Source of the DNA: Laccaria trichodermophora
Lineage: Eukaryota > Basidiomycota > Agaricomycetes > Agaricales > Hydnangiaceae
Assembly: GCA_018417955.1 (NCBI GenBank)
Contig: JACTVC010000002.1
Coordinates: 1,488,001-1,552,000, forward strand
Direction: 5' to 3'
DNA: 64,000 nucleotides
The stretch's first letter is position 1, and each line of letters opens with the position of its first letter. Positions 10,839 to 21,615 of the stretch are shown in pieces. A model generated the notes under the pieces. The model saw nothing but the letters and a program-made list of their open reading frames with translations, did no database searches and was not told the origin of the DNA. The position numbers and the translations under genes are program-made.

Positions 10839-13800
10839 AACAAAGAATTCCTCCCTCCGGGGTGTAACAGGGCCATGAAGGATATTGTCATGTTCAACCC
10901 AGTGGTAACAATCTTCACCCCCATTCCAAAATGGCTTCATCCGCCGCACCGCTTTGAGTGATTGCGCATCTTTCCGCGGATGCTCTCCAAGGAAGTCACG
11001 AGAACTCAAGAGGAGGGCATACGAAGCTTTATGACGAGCATCGATGCCGCGGTACACTGTTGGGGAGCAACCATATGCAAATATATTGTATCTGGCATGT
11101 CCTGGTTCGAGGTGGTGTCTCGGTAAGCCAAGAAGAGGTATGTGCAGCTTGGACGGCGTCGCGTGATCAGGGCGATTGTCGGATTTCTTCTTCTTTGACG
11201 AGTCTGTTTTAAATACAGTGGCGGTCCTGGCTTCCTCAGGAGTTTTTACTTGTACTCCCAGCTCCATTATTAAGCTGATGTACGGTCGGTAGGGCGTGGG
11301 AATTGACCCGTGTGTGCATTTCTCTGACGTTTTCGGGAAAAACCCTATCTTGGCTTGGTCGATGGAGAGTTCAGCGACTGTACCGCCTTTTATCTGTCGC
11401 TTGAACTGAACAAGCACACCAGTCATGACATGCTCGCATAGGAAAGTGTCCTGGAGGAGGACAGGTAAGATGCAGTCAACGGTATGTTGCCCATTGCGAC
11501 ACATGATTGCCATGTGACGGGTAAAAGCTGCCCAAGCGGCGGTAGAGGTTATGCCGGTGTCGTCCGCCATTTTCCCGAAGTGAGTGAAGCAGATGAGGGC
11601 GTCCTTGAATGCCTTTCTGAACGTGTCTCCTTTCAAATTATCTGGGGTGCTGTCGAGAACCCTATTTGCACACTCCTCGGTGTACAGCATTGTGATAAAG
11701 CTTGTGAGACGACAGCCAGCACTGAAATTCGGAGGCGTCTTCTCCGGACGATCATGTTGTTCTAGCTCGACGGCACGATGATAGGCATCGAGGAGAAGTT
11801 GGCGTCCGGTAAGCTCCCCCAGTTCTCCACGATCAAGCAAGCCAGTTTCGAGGATATCGGTAAGCGTTTTGACTACTATGAATGGATCTTGCGTCCTCCA
11901 TGTCCGGAGTTGCTGGGCAGCAGCCTCGGCAAGAAGGGGTTCGGAAGGGTATCCAGACCGCAGGTACTCTCGGTGATCAGGAACAGAATATGCGAACCGC
12001 ATGTGGCTCTCGACCAGAGCAGCCTCTTCCATTTGAACCTTTTCACGGCGAGGCTCAAAGTCCAGACACAATTGGATGTCTAGAACTGCCAGTTTTGCGG
12101 TGCGTGAGAAGGTTTCGTAGCGATTGTCGATCTCACGAGAACCAACGAGCTTCGCGCGTGCCAATTCCAAGATTTCTGTATGAAGGTGGGGTGCCTGAAG
12201 CCCGGCTCCTCGTAAAAGCGTCCAAAATCTATCGCATTAAGTCGTCAAAGAATGCCAATTGAAACAGTTATAAAAATACTCACAACGGTCGCCCAAATCG
12301 CGCCATGAATGGAATTGTGCTAATAACTTCGAGAGTCAACTCGCCTGGCTTGACCATGAAGTCCTCGTAGCAGTCAAAGGGTGTTTCAGTAATTGGTGCG
12401 TGCGTTACGGCCTCCCCGCCAAGAATGCGAGCGGATTTAGCAAGGGCCCGTGGAGCAGCGAACTGGGCCAAGCTTGAATTCGTCGATAGGAAAATGCAAA
12501 ATATCGGAGATTCCAAAAGTTCATTGAGACATGAGCATAGAAAATCGTAAAGTGTCTTCTCATCGTCTTTCTTGGGCACCACCTCGGTGAGAGGGTGTGC
12601 TTCGTCGAAGTAGATTATGAGTTTGATTCGCTGCGACCCTTCAAAACCCTTCAGCTTGTCAATGATTTGTTCTAGTGCAACTCTCGCTGATTCCGCTGCG
12701 GCAAATGGCATAATCCTATTCAAATCGTAATCGGTATGATCAGAATCTTCAGAGCCCTTGGGTTTCGATCGACGTTTTGCAAATAAATCTTCATGCTTCT
12801 GCTGTATTTCGGGAAGAATCTGCCAATGCAATCACTAACTGTGATATTACTTGCCGTCTGTACAAATACGCACCTCAATTTCCTCGTTGGCGCGGTCAAT
12901 CGCTGCTTTGTATAGTCTCGTGCGCACGCCTTCAAGGTGTTTTGACCACCACTTTGCTAAATCTTCAGAGGTTCTAACTTCCTTCGCAGTCCATTGTTTT
13001 TGACATTTCTCCAGTTCGTCATTGACTTGTTTGAACACACCAGCGAGGAACTTTAAATAATTGGTTTTCAGATTGTTTTGGTCATCCGGTAGAGAAGTTT
13101 TGACGAGGTAGTCGCGAACAGCATCGTCAGGGGCGGGGAACGCCAGGTCTAGGTTTGCACATCAGAAGCGCACAAGGGAATCGGAAAAAGAAAGCCAATA
13201 CCTTGCTTTTCGTCGCTTTTTCGTAGATTAAACGGGATGGTGAAAACCACGTTCGCTTGCTCGTGGACCATGCGAGATTTTCCCGTACCGGAACTCTGAA
13301 CAATGGCGATTTGGTTAGAATATGGTTTTTTTGTTCGCAAAATTGCATTGATGTTGGCAAACAGGAGTCGATGATTATTTCCGATGTAAGTATCACGCCA
13401 GGCGGACTCCAGAGCTTCGAAAATAAGGTTGGCTAAGCAAAACTAAAGCTAGGATGGATAAACACCTTGGTCTAGAGAATCGCGTCCATCAAATAAGCAT
13501 GAATCACAACAGATGACAAATGACGCACTGGTCAGTTCTGCATCCTCGTTGAACCGTCGTTGGCGCCATTTTGCTACACATAGCCGTCGTCACCAACCCC
13601 AGTCAAAGAGCGCGGAGAACTACTTACGAGCGGCTGGCACTGCAGGCCAAAGGATTTCTTCAATGTTGGTTAGAGGCTGAAAAAGAGGCTGCGTGGCACA
13701 AAAAAACGCACCCAATTGTCGCACTTCTTTGAATGAGGCTTCTTTCCATGCTTTTTGTAAGACCGTAGTGATGGACGGTTGGCGCGTTAGCAGTCCTCCT

Positions 13801-14072
13801 GTTTCACGCGGAGAGAGAGATACGAGTCTCTCGTCTACATTAGTGATGACAGAAAGAAGCGCAGGTAAACCGGGCTCCTCATTAATTTTCCGAAAGGCGC
13901 TGAACGTTTCCATGATCTCCGCATCGAGGGGCTTGTGATCTTCGTCGGTGAAGCGATCGCGCTCGGGTGCTACTCGATTCAGCGATGGGGTATTATCTTG
14001 GGATATGGCCTCGTGTTGGGGATTCACAGACAAACGAGCGAAGCCTTCAGGTAGAGTTTGTGTTGGGTCCAT
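10800..14072 (-). CDS. Large P-loop NTPase-like protein of unknown function
   Basis: This multi-exon gene runs from the ATG at 14072 (MDPTQTLPEGFARLSVN) to TGA at 10800. After a disordered N-terminus and ALESAWRDTYIGNNHRLLF comes a Walker A motif, QSSGTGKSRM. A helical insert (LAKWWSKHLEGVRTRLY) follows, then a Walker B-like LIIYFDEAH and LCSCLNELLESPIFCIFLST, which resembles an AAA/STAND sensor region. The long C-terminal half (ELARAKLVGSREIDNRYETF, LTGRQLLLDAYHRAVELEQ, MLYTEECANRVL) is helical and unlabelled. Introns can be placed near 12240-12293, 13150-13200, 13435-13470 and 13570-13625. Families of this build are expanded in Agaricomycetes, and fungal Crinkler-like proteins also carry P-loop NTPases, but I cannot assign it. 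The last codons fall inside a dispersed repeat, so the present C-terminus may have been acquired. Confidence 0.65.
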
Positions 14073-14488
14073 CGTGGTATGGTACTGAAGAGGTACACCG
14101 TCATGTGATCCTAAACGCAGTGTGACGAACGCGATGTCAGTGAACGTCACGTCACATCTTAGAAAGCAGAATTGCAAACGGCAGTAAGTCCTCTCTGCTG
14201 AACTTGAACCGCAATGGACTTGGAAGAAGGGCAACGAGACTGGCGTGAATTCAGAATGTTGGGCGGAACTGGCTGCAAATCGCAGGTTGCTGGACAGTAT
14301 TCGATTCGGTGGTGGTGCATAGTACTAGCTGTAAGTTAGAGGCTGCTTCGCATCCCAACGGCCAACCAAGGGCTTTCCTTAAGCAGACGAATTCTCGAAG
14401 TAAAAATCTGGGCAAAGAGGTGTCCAAATCTCCTTGGAGTGGCCAAATCTCCGCGACGAAGCAGCTGAGACAGTAGAGTGTAGGGACA

Positions 14489-14690
14489 GTGGCATACAGT
14501 GCTTTGCATGTGAGATTGCACTCAAAATCTTACGAAAAACTGTTTGTACTTGTAGTTTGTGGCCGATGTCATGCGTTCTACACCCAAAATCAACCCAAAA
14601 TGGTTACTTCAGGTCACGAAATACAAATGCAAACAAGTTTTCGTGGGATTTGCAGTGCAATCTCACATGCAAAACACTGTATATAACCAC
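14489..14690. mobile_element. Small hairpin (MITE-like) element
   Basis: An imperfect inverted repeat spans about 200 bases. The best-matched part is TTGCATGTGAGATTGCA at 14505-14520 against TGCAATCTCACATGCAA at 14656-14672. The arms extend outward to GTGGCATACAGTG and CACTGTATATAACCAC, and inward with decreasing match for about 60 bases. There is no coding potential. This is the layout of a MITE; a target duplication was not evident. The rest of 14073-15000 shows no gene; it carries the promoter side of the P-loop gene. Confidence 0.5.
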
Positions 14691-15004
14691 ATAGCGCGCC
14701 TTCGGGCGCAAAACCCGATACCCAATTTTCTTAACCATCCAAACGTCATTCGTAAAACTACATATTTGGGTGGTACAACTTTTTTCGTTAGTCACCGGGC
14801 CCCTTTCCTCACAAGTCTTGGACACAGTTCTTTTACTTAGTTATCCTCCCTGCTCGTCGCCGAACCGCTTTGCGGTTCGCTCCTTGCAGGTCGACTCGCG
14901 GTTACAACTTACAAAAACAGCTGTATTTAAACCAAATTCAAACAAGAGATTCCCCCAGTCGTAAGTACTTCAGAAGCAGTCACTAGAACAAATAGATACA
15001 AAAC

Positions 15005-15195
15005 ATCCTCAAAAGCTGCCAAAAATAAACACGAGAAGACTGTGAGAGGAGAGGCGGGCAGAGCCGACGGACAAACAACTGCAAAAGATCCTTAAAAGTG
15101 CCAAAAATAAACGGGGGAATCGGGCAGAGCCGACGAACAAACAACTGCAAAAGATCCTCAAAAGTCCTAAAAATAACAAACGACGACGGGAAGGG
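15005..15195. repeat. Imperfect tandem repeat, ~65-75 bp unit, about three copies
   Basis: Three successive units share the words CAAAAGATCCT(T/C)AAAAG, CCAAAAATAAAC and GGGCAGAGCCGACG. The units differ in length by small indels. The tract is purine-rich and non-coding. Confidence 0.6.
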
Positions 15196-15291
15196 CCGAG
15201 ATGGGTCACGAGAACAACAAACAAGTACAACTTTGAAAATATTTTCTTTGAGTGAACCCGAGGGTGTAAGAACCCTCTACTAACGTATCGG

Positions 15292-16726
15292 GTATACTGG
15301 TGTTGCACAATCCTTGGTAAGTGTGATGACCAGTGACATGCTGTGACATAGTGTCACAGGGCCAATTTCTTGAGACATGGACTTTGTACCTTCCACAACA
15401 CCAATTCAATATATTTTTTGCACTGGGTTTGAGGGAATGATGTGATTGAATCCACTGAGAGAGTTTTCCATGTAGAAAATTTATTTATTGCTCCAAAAAT
15501 GCGAAATCAGCTTGTTTTCCCTGCCAAATTTGGCACTCTGGAGAGATTGGACTATAGCTTTCCAACCACAACACGTATGAGCATGGTTTGTAGGAGGATA
15601 TTACTTAGAATTTGAATTCTAATCGATCTACGGATTCAGAATTTTTATTTGTGGCCCCTATGTCGAGATCACCCCTAAGAATGGGCACTTTAACATAGTT
15701 ATGAGGTAGTAATTAAAATTCTGGACCCGTAGGATTGAAGCCACATATTAATCGGTTATTTAGTCTCTGCAAATCTAAGCCAAAATCCTATCCATTGTGA
15801 AGCTGATAGCTCAAGTAGGCAACATTGGGCTAATAGGTGCTGTATAGCCACCAAAATGAGACACATTGTAGATTTTTATACATTTGAATAGAGAATATCT
15901 ATACAATTCTGGCGCATTTTTTTTCTTGTAAATCGGTGGAGAATTGACTGAGCTACATCCTTTACAAGTTTGGGCCATCTATAAGCAGTGGCCAAAACAG
16001 GCACCTTCCCAATTTGGCAGACTGGTGATGCTTTTCCTGACGGCTCAAACTTGTAAAGGATGTAGCTCAGTCAATTCTCCACCGATTTACAAGAAAAAAA
16101 ATGCGCCAGAATTGTATAGATATTCTCTATTCAAATGTATAAAAATCTACAATGTGTCTCATTTTGGTGGCTATACAGCACCTATTAGCCCAATGTTGCC
16201 TACTTGAGCTATCAGCTTCACAATGGATAGGATTTTGGCTTAGATTTGCAGAGACTAAATAACCGATTAATATGTGGCTTCAATCCTACGGGTCCAGAAT
16301 TTTAATTACTACCTCATAACTATGTTAAAGTGCCCATTCTTAGGGGTGATCTCGACATAGGGGCCACAAATAAAAATTCTGAATCCGTAGATCGATTAGA
16401 ATTCAAATTCTAAGTAATATCCTCCTACAAACCATGCTCATACGTGTTGTGGTTGGAAAGCTATAGTCCAATCTCTCCAGAGTGCCAAATTTGGCAGGGA
16501 AAACAAGCTGATTTCGCATTTTTGGAGCAATAAATAAATTTTCTACATGGAAAACTCTCTCAGTGGATTCAATCACATCATTCCCTCAAACCCAGTGCAA
16601 AAAATATATTGAATTGGTGTTGTGGAAGGTACAAAGTCCATGTCTCAAGAAATTGGCCCTGTGACACTATGTCACAGCATGTCACTGGTCATCACACTTA
16701 CCAAGGATTGTGCAACACCATATATA
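15292..16726. repeat. Giant near-perfect palindrome (arms ~680 bp, loop ~65 bp)
   Basis: The left arm (about 15292-15976) and right arm (about 16042-16726) are reverse complements. At seven anchor points spread over the arms, left and right coordinates always sum to 32018, so there are no net indels between them over this length. The only mismatches I noticed are at the loop edge (GTTTGGGCC against GTTTGAGCC) and at the outer ends (GGGTATACTGG against GGGTATATATGG). The outer ends read GGTGTTGCACAATCC. The interior is AT-rich and lacks a coding frame. It resembles a foldback transposon with long inverted termini or a recent inverted duplication. Its right end abuts copy 2 of the dispersed repeat. 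Confidence 0.93.
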
Positions 16727-17375
16727 CCCAGTGACTGAAAGCAACTTGAACGCGTTTTCAGCGAATGCAGAGTGTTTGTTAGTATGAGACAAATCAATCT
16801 CTGGTTGAGTGCTTATTCGTGACAATGAAAGGATTGCAGCAAGGCCGCCAAAACTCGATAGATTGACTCTGGCGTAATGACCAGGAAAAAGGTGAATTAC
16901 CAAACACCAACGACACGAACTGTGCTATGCTGCAAACCTCCCCTCCCCTTCTCAACAACATCAACAGTGTCTCCCCCCAACAAACCGACACAGAACACCG
17001 AAAAGCCAACAACGCAACACCAGCAACACCAGACAAAAGCGCCAATGTGGCAAGGTTTAAGGAGTGTCCGAACTGTAAGGCCTTTATAGCAGAAAGATAG
17101 AGTATGAATAGGCACAACGGGGATGAGTCAGGAAAAGTGACGGGAGTCGCAGTCGATGTGTGTTCTGGACGCAAAATATAATAGTGTTGGAGGCGGTGAC
17201 GCGAATAATAATGGTAGGTCACAAATTGGGGACTGCGTATGCGATCGCCGGACTGTCAAAGAATGGGTGTTTTGCCTGAGATTCGGTGTAATGGTGGTGG
17301 ATGTTGGCTTGACAAATGATGGGAATGTCGGAATTGCTTCTCCCCCCGCTCCTCTCCTCCTGCTCCAATGCTCTC
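16719..17375. repeat. Dispersed ~650-bp repeat, copy 2
   Basis: This copy is similar throughout to 10192-10838 in the same orientation. It starts right at the outer edge of the palindrome (CCAGTGACTGAAAGCAAC compared with CCAGTGCACGAAAGCAAC in copy 1). It ends at CTCCTGCTCCAATGCTCT, about 55 bases from the DHH1 stop codon, so it probably forms the 3' flank or UTR of DHH1. Confidence 0.7.
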
Positions 17376-17429
17376 TGCCCTCTCCCTCCCACCACCTCTC
17401 TCCCCACCTCCAGCTCCTTCATAAAGCCC

Positions 17430-19103
17430 TCACCGCACCACAGGCACACCACCACGGTACGAAGGTTGACCCCGCGGATGTTGAGGTGGCACAGCTCCAT
17501 TCTGCTGCTGCCGACCTTGCTGGGGTTGCCTGCTCGAGTACATCACCTGCGCTTGACCCTGCTGCTGCTGCTGTTGAGCTTGCGGCTGCCCATTCCTATG
17601 AGCAGGCGTTACCACGTTAGCCTGTCGTTGCTGAGGTTGAGCCGCCTTTGGCTGTTGCTGCTGCTGTTGTGCCTTCTCCTGCTCCTCGGACCCGCTTGGG
17701 GCAACGTACAGCCCCCGATCGATATTTTGCGGGATCGGCTGAATCTCCGTCCCTAGCTCTTGCTCGATCTTGTACAGATTAAACCGATCCTCATACGTCA
17801 CGAGGTTGATTGCCAATCCCAAATGTCCGAACCTGCCTGAACGGCCAATACGATGCAGATACGTCTCGCTATTCTTGGGGAAATCAAAATTGATAACGAC
17901 ATTCACCGCTTGAATATCAATTCCACGAGTGAGGAGGTCCGAGCAGACAAGGTTGCGGCATACGCCGTTGCGGAAGTCATGGAAAACGCGGTTGCGGTGC
18001 GATTGGAGCATCTTTGCGTGCGAGTAGAAACAGGAGTATCCAAGCTCAGTCACCTTTTTGGCGAGGAGCTCGACACGGTTCGTGGAATTACAGAAAATAA
18101 TGGATTGGTTGATTTGCAGCTAATGTGTGGATTTTAGTTGAGTGTTGGCGACACCAGTGGAAAACGAACAAACCTTGGAGAAGAGAGTATTCAGACAGTG
18201 AACCTTTTGTCGTTCTTCGACATAGGCATAATATTGGGTGACACCGCGAAGGGTAAGTTCGTCCATCAGGTTGATTTCGTACGGGGAATTCATATGTTTG
18301 TCCTGTGTAAAGTGTAAAACGACGGTCAGGAGGCGCCAGCAAAAAAAAAATACCTTAAAGTCTTTGACGATCATAGGGAAAGTCGCACTAAAAAGCATGA
18401 CTTGGCGTTCAGTAGGGAGATAGGAAAGCAACTGTTCCATCACAGGCGCGAATTCAGGAGATAAAAGTTTATCTGCCTCGTCCATGACGAATACAGGGCA
18501 TTCAGTGAGGTCGGCAACATTTTTGCCAGCCAAATCCAGGATACGGCCTGGAGTGCCTACCAAGACGTGTACGGACTCTGATAAACGTAAGATATCGTCC
18601 TTGAGGGTTGTACCACCAGTGGTGACCATGACCTGCACGCCCATGTGTTTTCCGAGTGTTTTGCATACCTGAGATGTTTGGAGGGCAAGCTCACGAGTAG
18701 GAACGAGGAGGAGGGCCTGGATCTTGTTCTTTGTAATGTCAATTTGTTGGAGGGAGGGAATAACGAAAGCGGCTGTTTTTCCGGTGCCATTCTTTGCACG
18801 GGCGAGGATGTCACGTTTGGTCAGGGCAATGGGGATAGCCTCTTCCTGAATGGGAGAGGGCTTCTCAAAACCTGCTTCAAAGATGCCCATGAGAAGCTCG
18901 CGACGGAGGAACATGTCCTCGAATTCTGTGCCCTTTGTAGCGGTTACATCTTCAGTTTGGGGACGGATGTCTTTTGGTGGAGGACGGAGTGTGGATTTCC
19001 AGGAATCTGTGATTGAAGGTCTGCAAAGAGTTATTAGATGTGTAGCGATGAATATGGGTATGATTGACGTACGTCGAGGACGACGAGGTCGCTGGCTGAG
19101 ACA
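17430..19103 (-). CDS. DHH1: DEAD-box RNA helicase DHH1 (DDX6 family)
   Basis: This helicase activates decapping and represses translation in P-bodies. Starting at the ATG at 19103 ([10 protein letters not shown]), exon 2 carries [30 protein letters not shown] in pieces, including the Q motif. Then come motif [12 protein letters not shown], Ia PTRELALQ, Ib [47 protein letters not shown] and [12 protein letters not shown]. The segment LREDVF-type spacing of other DEAD proteins is replaced by the DDX6-typical [21 protein letters not shown] and IEQELGTEI. The C-terminus is a Gln/Pro-rich low-complexity tail, usual in fungal DHH1 and suited to condensate formation. Introns lie near 18303-18352, 18120-18175 and 19019-19071. 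The stop at 17430 follows GGVPVVR. All motifs are intact. Confidence 0.95.
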
Positions 19104-19344
19104 TGAGGGTGGTGGTGGTATGGAATCAAGGTGGTATCAGGGACAAAGGGCGAGAAGGGCGGCTATAAGCTAGAAGGCGCTAAAGGCTGTTAGGCGGGAT
19201 ATTGATCGCTGGTTGGTCGTTGTGCTCGTTGACTTCAATTCTTGTCTTGTTGTGAAAATACGACCCTCAAAGTATTCTTTCACACGCTCAAGCCACGTCC
19301 AAAATAAACCATGGGTATCAAATCCACATCAAAGCAGAACCGTA

Positions 19345-21387
19345 TCACCGTATCATACCCTCCAACCTCCTAAGCGCTTCTTCTTTCGAAAGTACAGATG
19401 CTGCAGCTTCCCTTATCCGAAGTCGCTCCCCACCTAATGTTGCGTGAACAACCAGACGCGCAATCACCTCACCCTGAACAAAGTAATAAATAAGGGATGA
19501 GGAAGAAAAAACAAGAAAAACTGACCAGTTCCACAAGGATAGCAACCACAATCAGCCTTGAAATTGTAGGTCAGCGAAAAGAGAAGAAGGAAAAAAAATC
19601 ATCGACAAACCAAATGATAATCCACGTTATCCTCTCCATCGCAGAATTATTGAGATGGTCGTGAATGGCATCCAACTGCGTTTTGCAATGTCAATCCCCC
19701 GTCTCAAAATATGGAGAGGTTACTGACAAAGTCGCTTACAACCCCAAGCTTTTCATTCAATAACTGCACACGAGGCTTGATCTCCATGTACTCCCGAACA
19801 GCATCATACAAACTCTTCAAACTTGCCTCACTCCAAAACAATTCGGGGATGTCAAGGACGTTCGACACCAGATTGACGTCTCGGCGCAATTTGAAGAGGC
19901 GGCCAGTCAACTTGAGTGCTTCGTGCCGGCGAAGCTTCAGCACGCCTGACTCGGCTAGTTGCTTTGGTATCGAGATGGTCAGAGGCGATGATAGCACTTG
20001 CTGAGCAGTCGTTTCATAGCGTGCTAGAAGCGTCGATTGAGCAAGTGCGTGAGCTATGGAGAGCTTGAGCAAATGAGAGCGAGATTTGAGAGCTATATTC
20101 AGCGGAAAATGGTTAGAGCATTCGGATACAAACCCATTTGAGAAAAACTTGCTGAAAAAGTCGTTATATATTCGTGGGTATGCAATGTGGGGATCATGCT
20201 GGTAACCTTGACATCAGAAAAAAAAGAGGCATCAAGATTAGAGACCTACCGCGAAATGACACTCCTCGACTTTCCAATCGTCCTCGTCGATCCTCCTCTT
20301 CATCACGCCCGCCTTTTCCACGTCCTCAATAATATCCTTCTCAAACCTTTCCTCTAAACCAAAGAAAACAACAACCCCATACTCAAAAAATACCACCTCC
20401 ACAACGTCATCTTCTACATTTCTCATCGGGGCAACAGGTTCAGGCGTCTCACGAGCGCTTCGCCATCGCCCGTACACCCCAGGATCAGTCTCCGCTCCAG
20501 ATTCTATATCCACCAGAGGACCTACAACTTCAGGTGCAAATTCCGACGCGGGTGTGAGGAGGGGTTCAGAGTCTCGCTCTCGGAATACAGGAACGATGGT
20601 AGCAGGTGAAGGCGGGGTCGCTTGGGACGTAGTCGGCGAATCCGGTCGGTGGAATTTAGGCACCTCCACGGGAGAGGTGGAAGAGATGTACCCGTCACGG
20701 AGGGACGACGGCGACCTAGCGGAGGTGGATGTAAAGTATGTTCCTTGGTAGCCATTCTCCTCTGCTTCAGACAATCTGGAGAGTAATGATTGGCCTTTAA
20801 TCAACGTCGCTGGGGCAGAGGAGCGAACGTTCGTGTTAGGTCCATAGCCCGGCAGTAGCGGCAAATGGTACATCTACAGAATGATGTCAACTTCGCTTCA
20901 AGAGAACATATCTTTCATACTCACCACATACAACGCCTCGTCGAACACCCTAGGAGACACATTATGCTCCCTTTTCAAAAAAGACGCGAGCAATTTCATC
21001 TTGAACGACTCTGCAACGCAACACGCAGTGATCCGTTTATACCCAGCCTGTTTCCTCTGCTCTTTGCTCATGCGTTCCGCTTCGCTCTTGTACTCTCTCA
21101 CCCCACCATCAGTCTCAGCAGCCAGGGTCAAATCCTCCTCCACATCTGTAGGTAGGGCTCTCGTTTGTGGCGCAGAAGGGAGTTCCACAAGTTTATGTGA
21201 TGTTTTTGATGTCCTCTGCGCCTTGGGTGCGGATGCGAGGCCAGATATAGATCCACGACGTGCCGTGGGCTGTTCGGGCCCGCCATTGGATGTTCCAAGG
21301 GAACGTAGGCGCGCCGATGGTTTCCTTCGACCTGGTAGATTGGAAGATGAGGGCAACCGAGCAGGGATACTGGGCTTGTGGGACATC
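19345..21387 (-). CDS. RMND1/Rmd1-type DUF155 mitochondrial-family protein
   Basis: DUF155 proteins (yeast Rmd1/Sad1-interacting factors, human RMND1) are membrane-anchored. RMND1 supports mitochondrial translation. The conserved stretches are ITACCVAESFKMKLLASFLK, then YHLPLLPGYG after the first intron, EVVFFEYGVVVFFGLEE, and KLSIAHALAQSTLLARYE. IPKQLAESGVLKL, LDIPELFWSEASLKSLYDA and IKPRVQLLNEKLGVVSDF follow. A single C-terminal membrane helix (ITWIIIWLIVVAILVELGE) is followed by a short tail ending RLEGMIR and TGA at 19345. The N-terminal ~130 residues are Pro/Ser-rich. I chose the ATG at 21387 (MSHKPSIPARL) because TATCAG, a good splice acceptor, sits directly before it; an in-frame ATG at 21446 is the alternative. 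A Ser/Pro-rich loop separates the two conserved halves. Confidence 0.85.
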
Positions 21388-21615
21388 TGATATGATATCG
21401 GAAAAGAAGACAGTGGCAGTGGTGACAATTGACATGATGTCGTCATTATCTAGTATGTAGGTGTATTTCCTACTAATACACTTTACCATGAATTAGTGAT
21501 ATAGGGACTCGGTGTATAAGATAGACACTGGGTATATAGTCTACGGTTGTCTTGTCAGTAATGCATTTATATCCCATCCGCCCATGAATAAAAATCAGGA
21601 TATAACAGCCAATCT

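Noticed and set aside
15944..16207. Frame crossing the palindrome loop
   Set aside because: It is mostly inverted-repeat sequence read through the loop, with no known motif.
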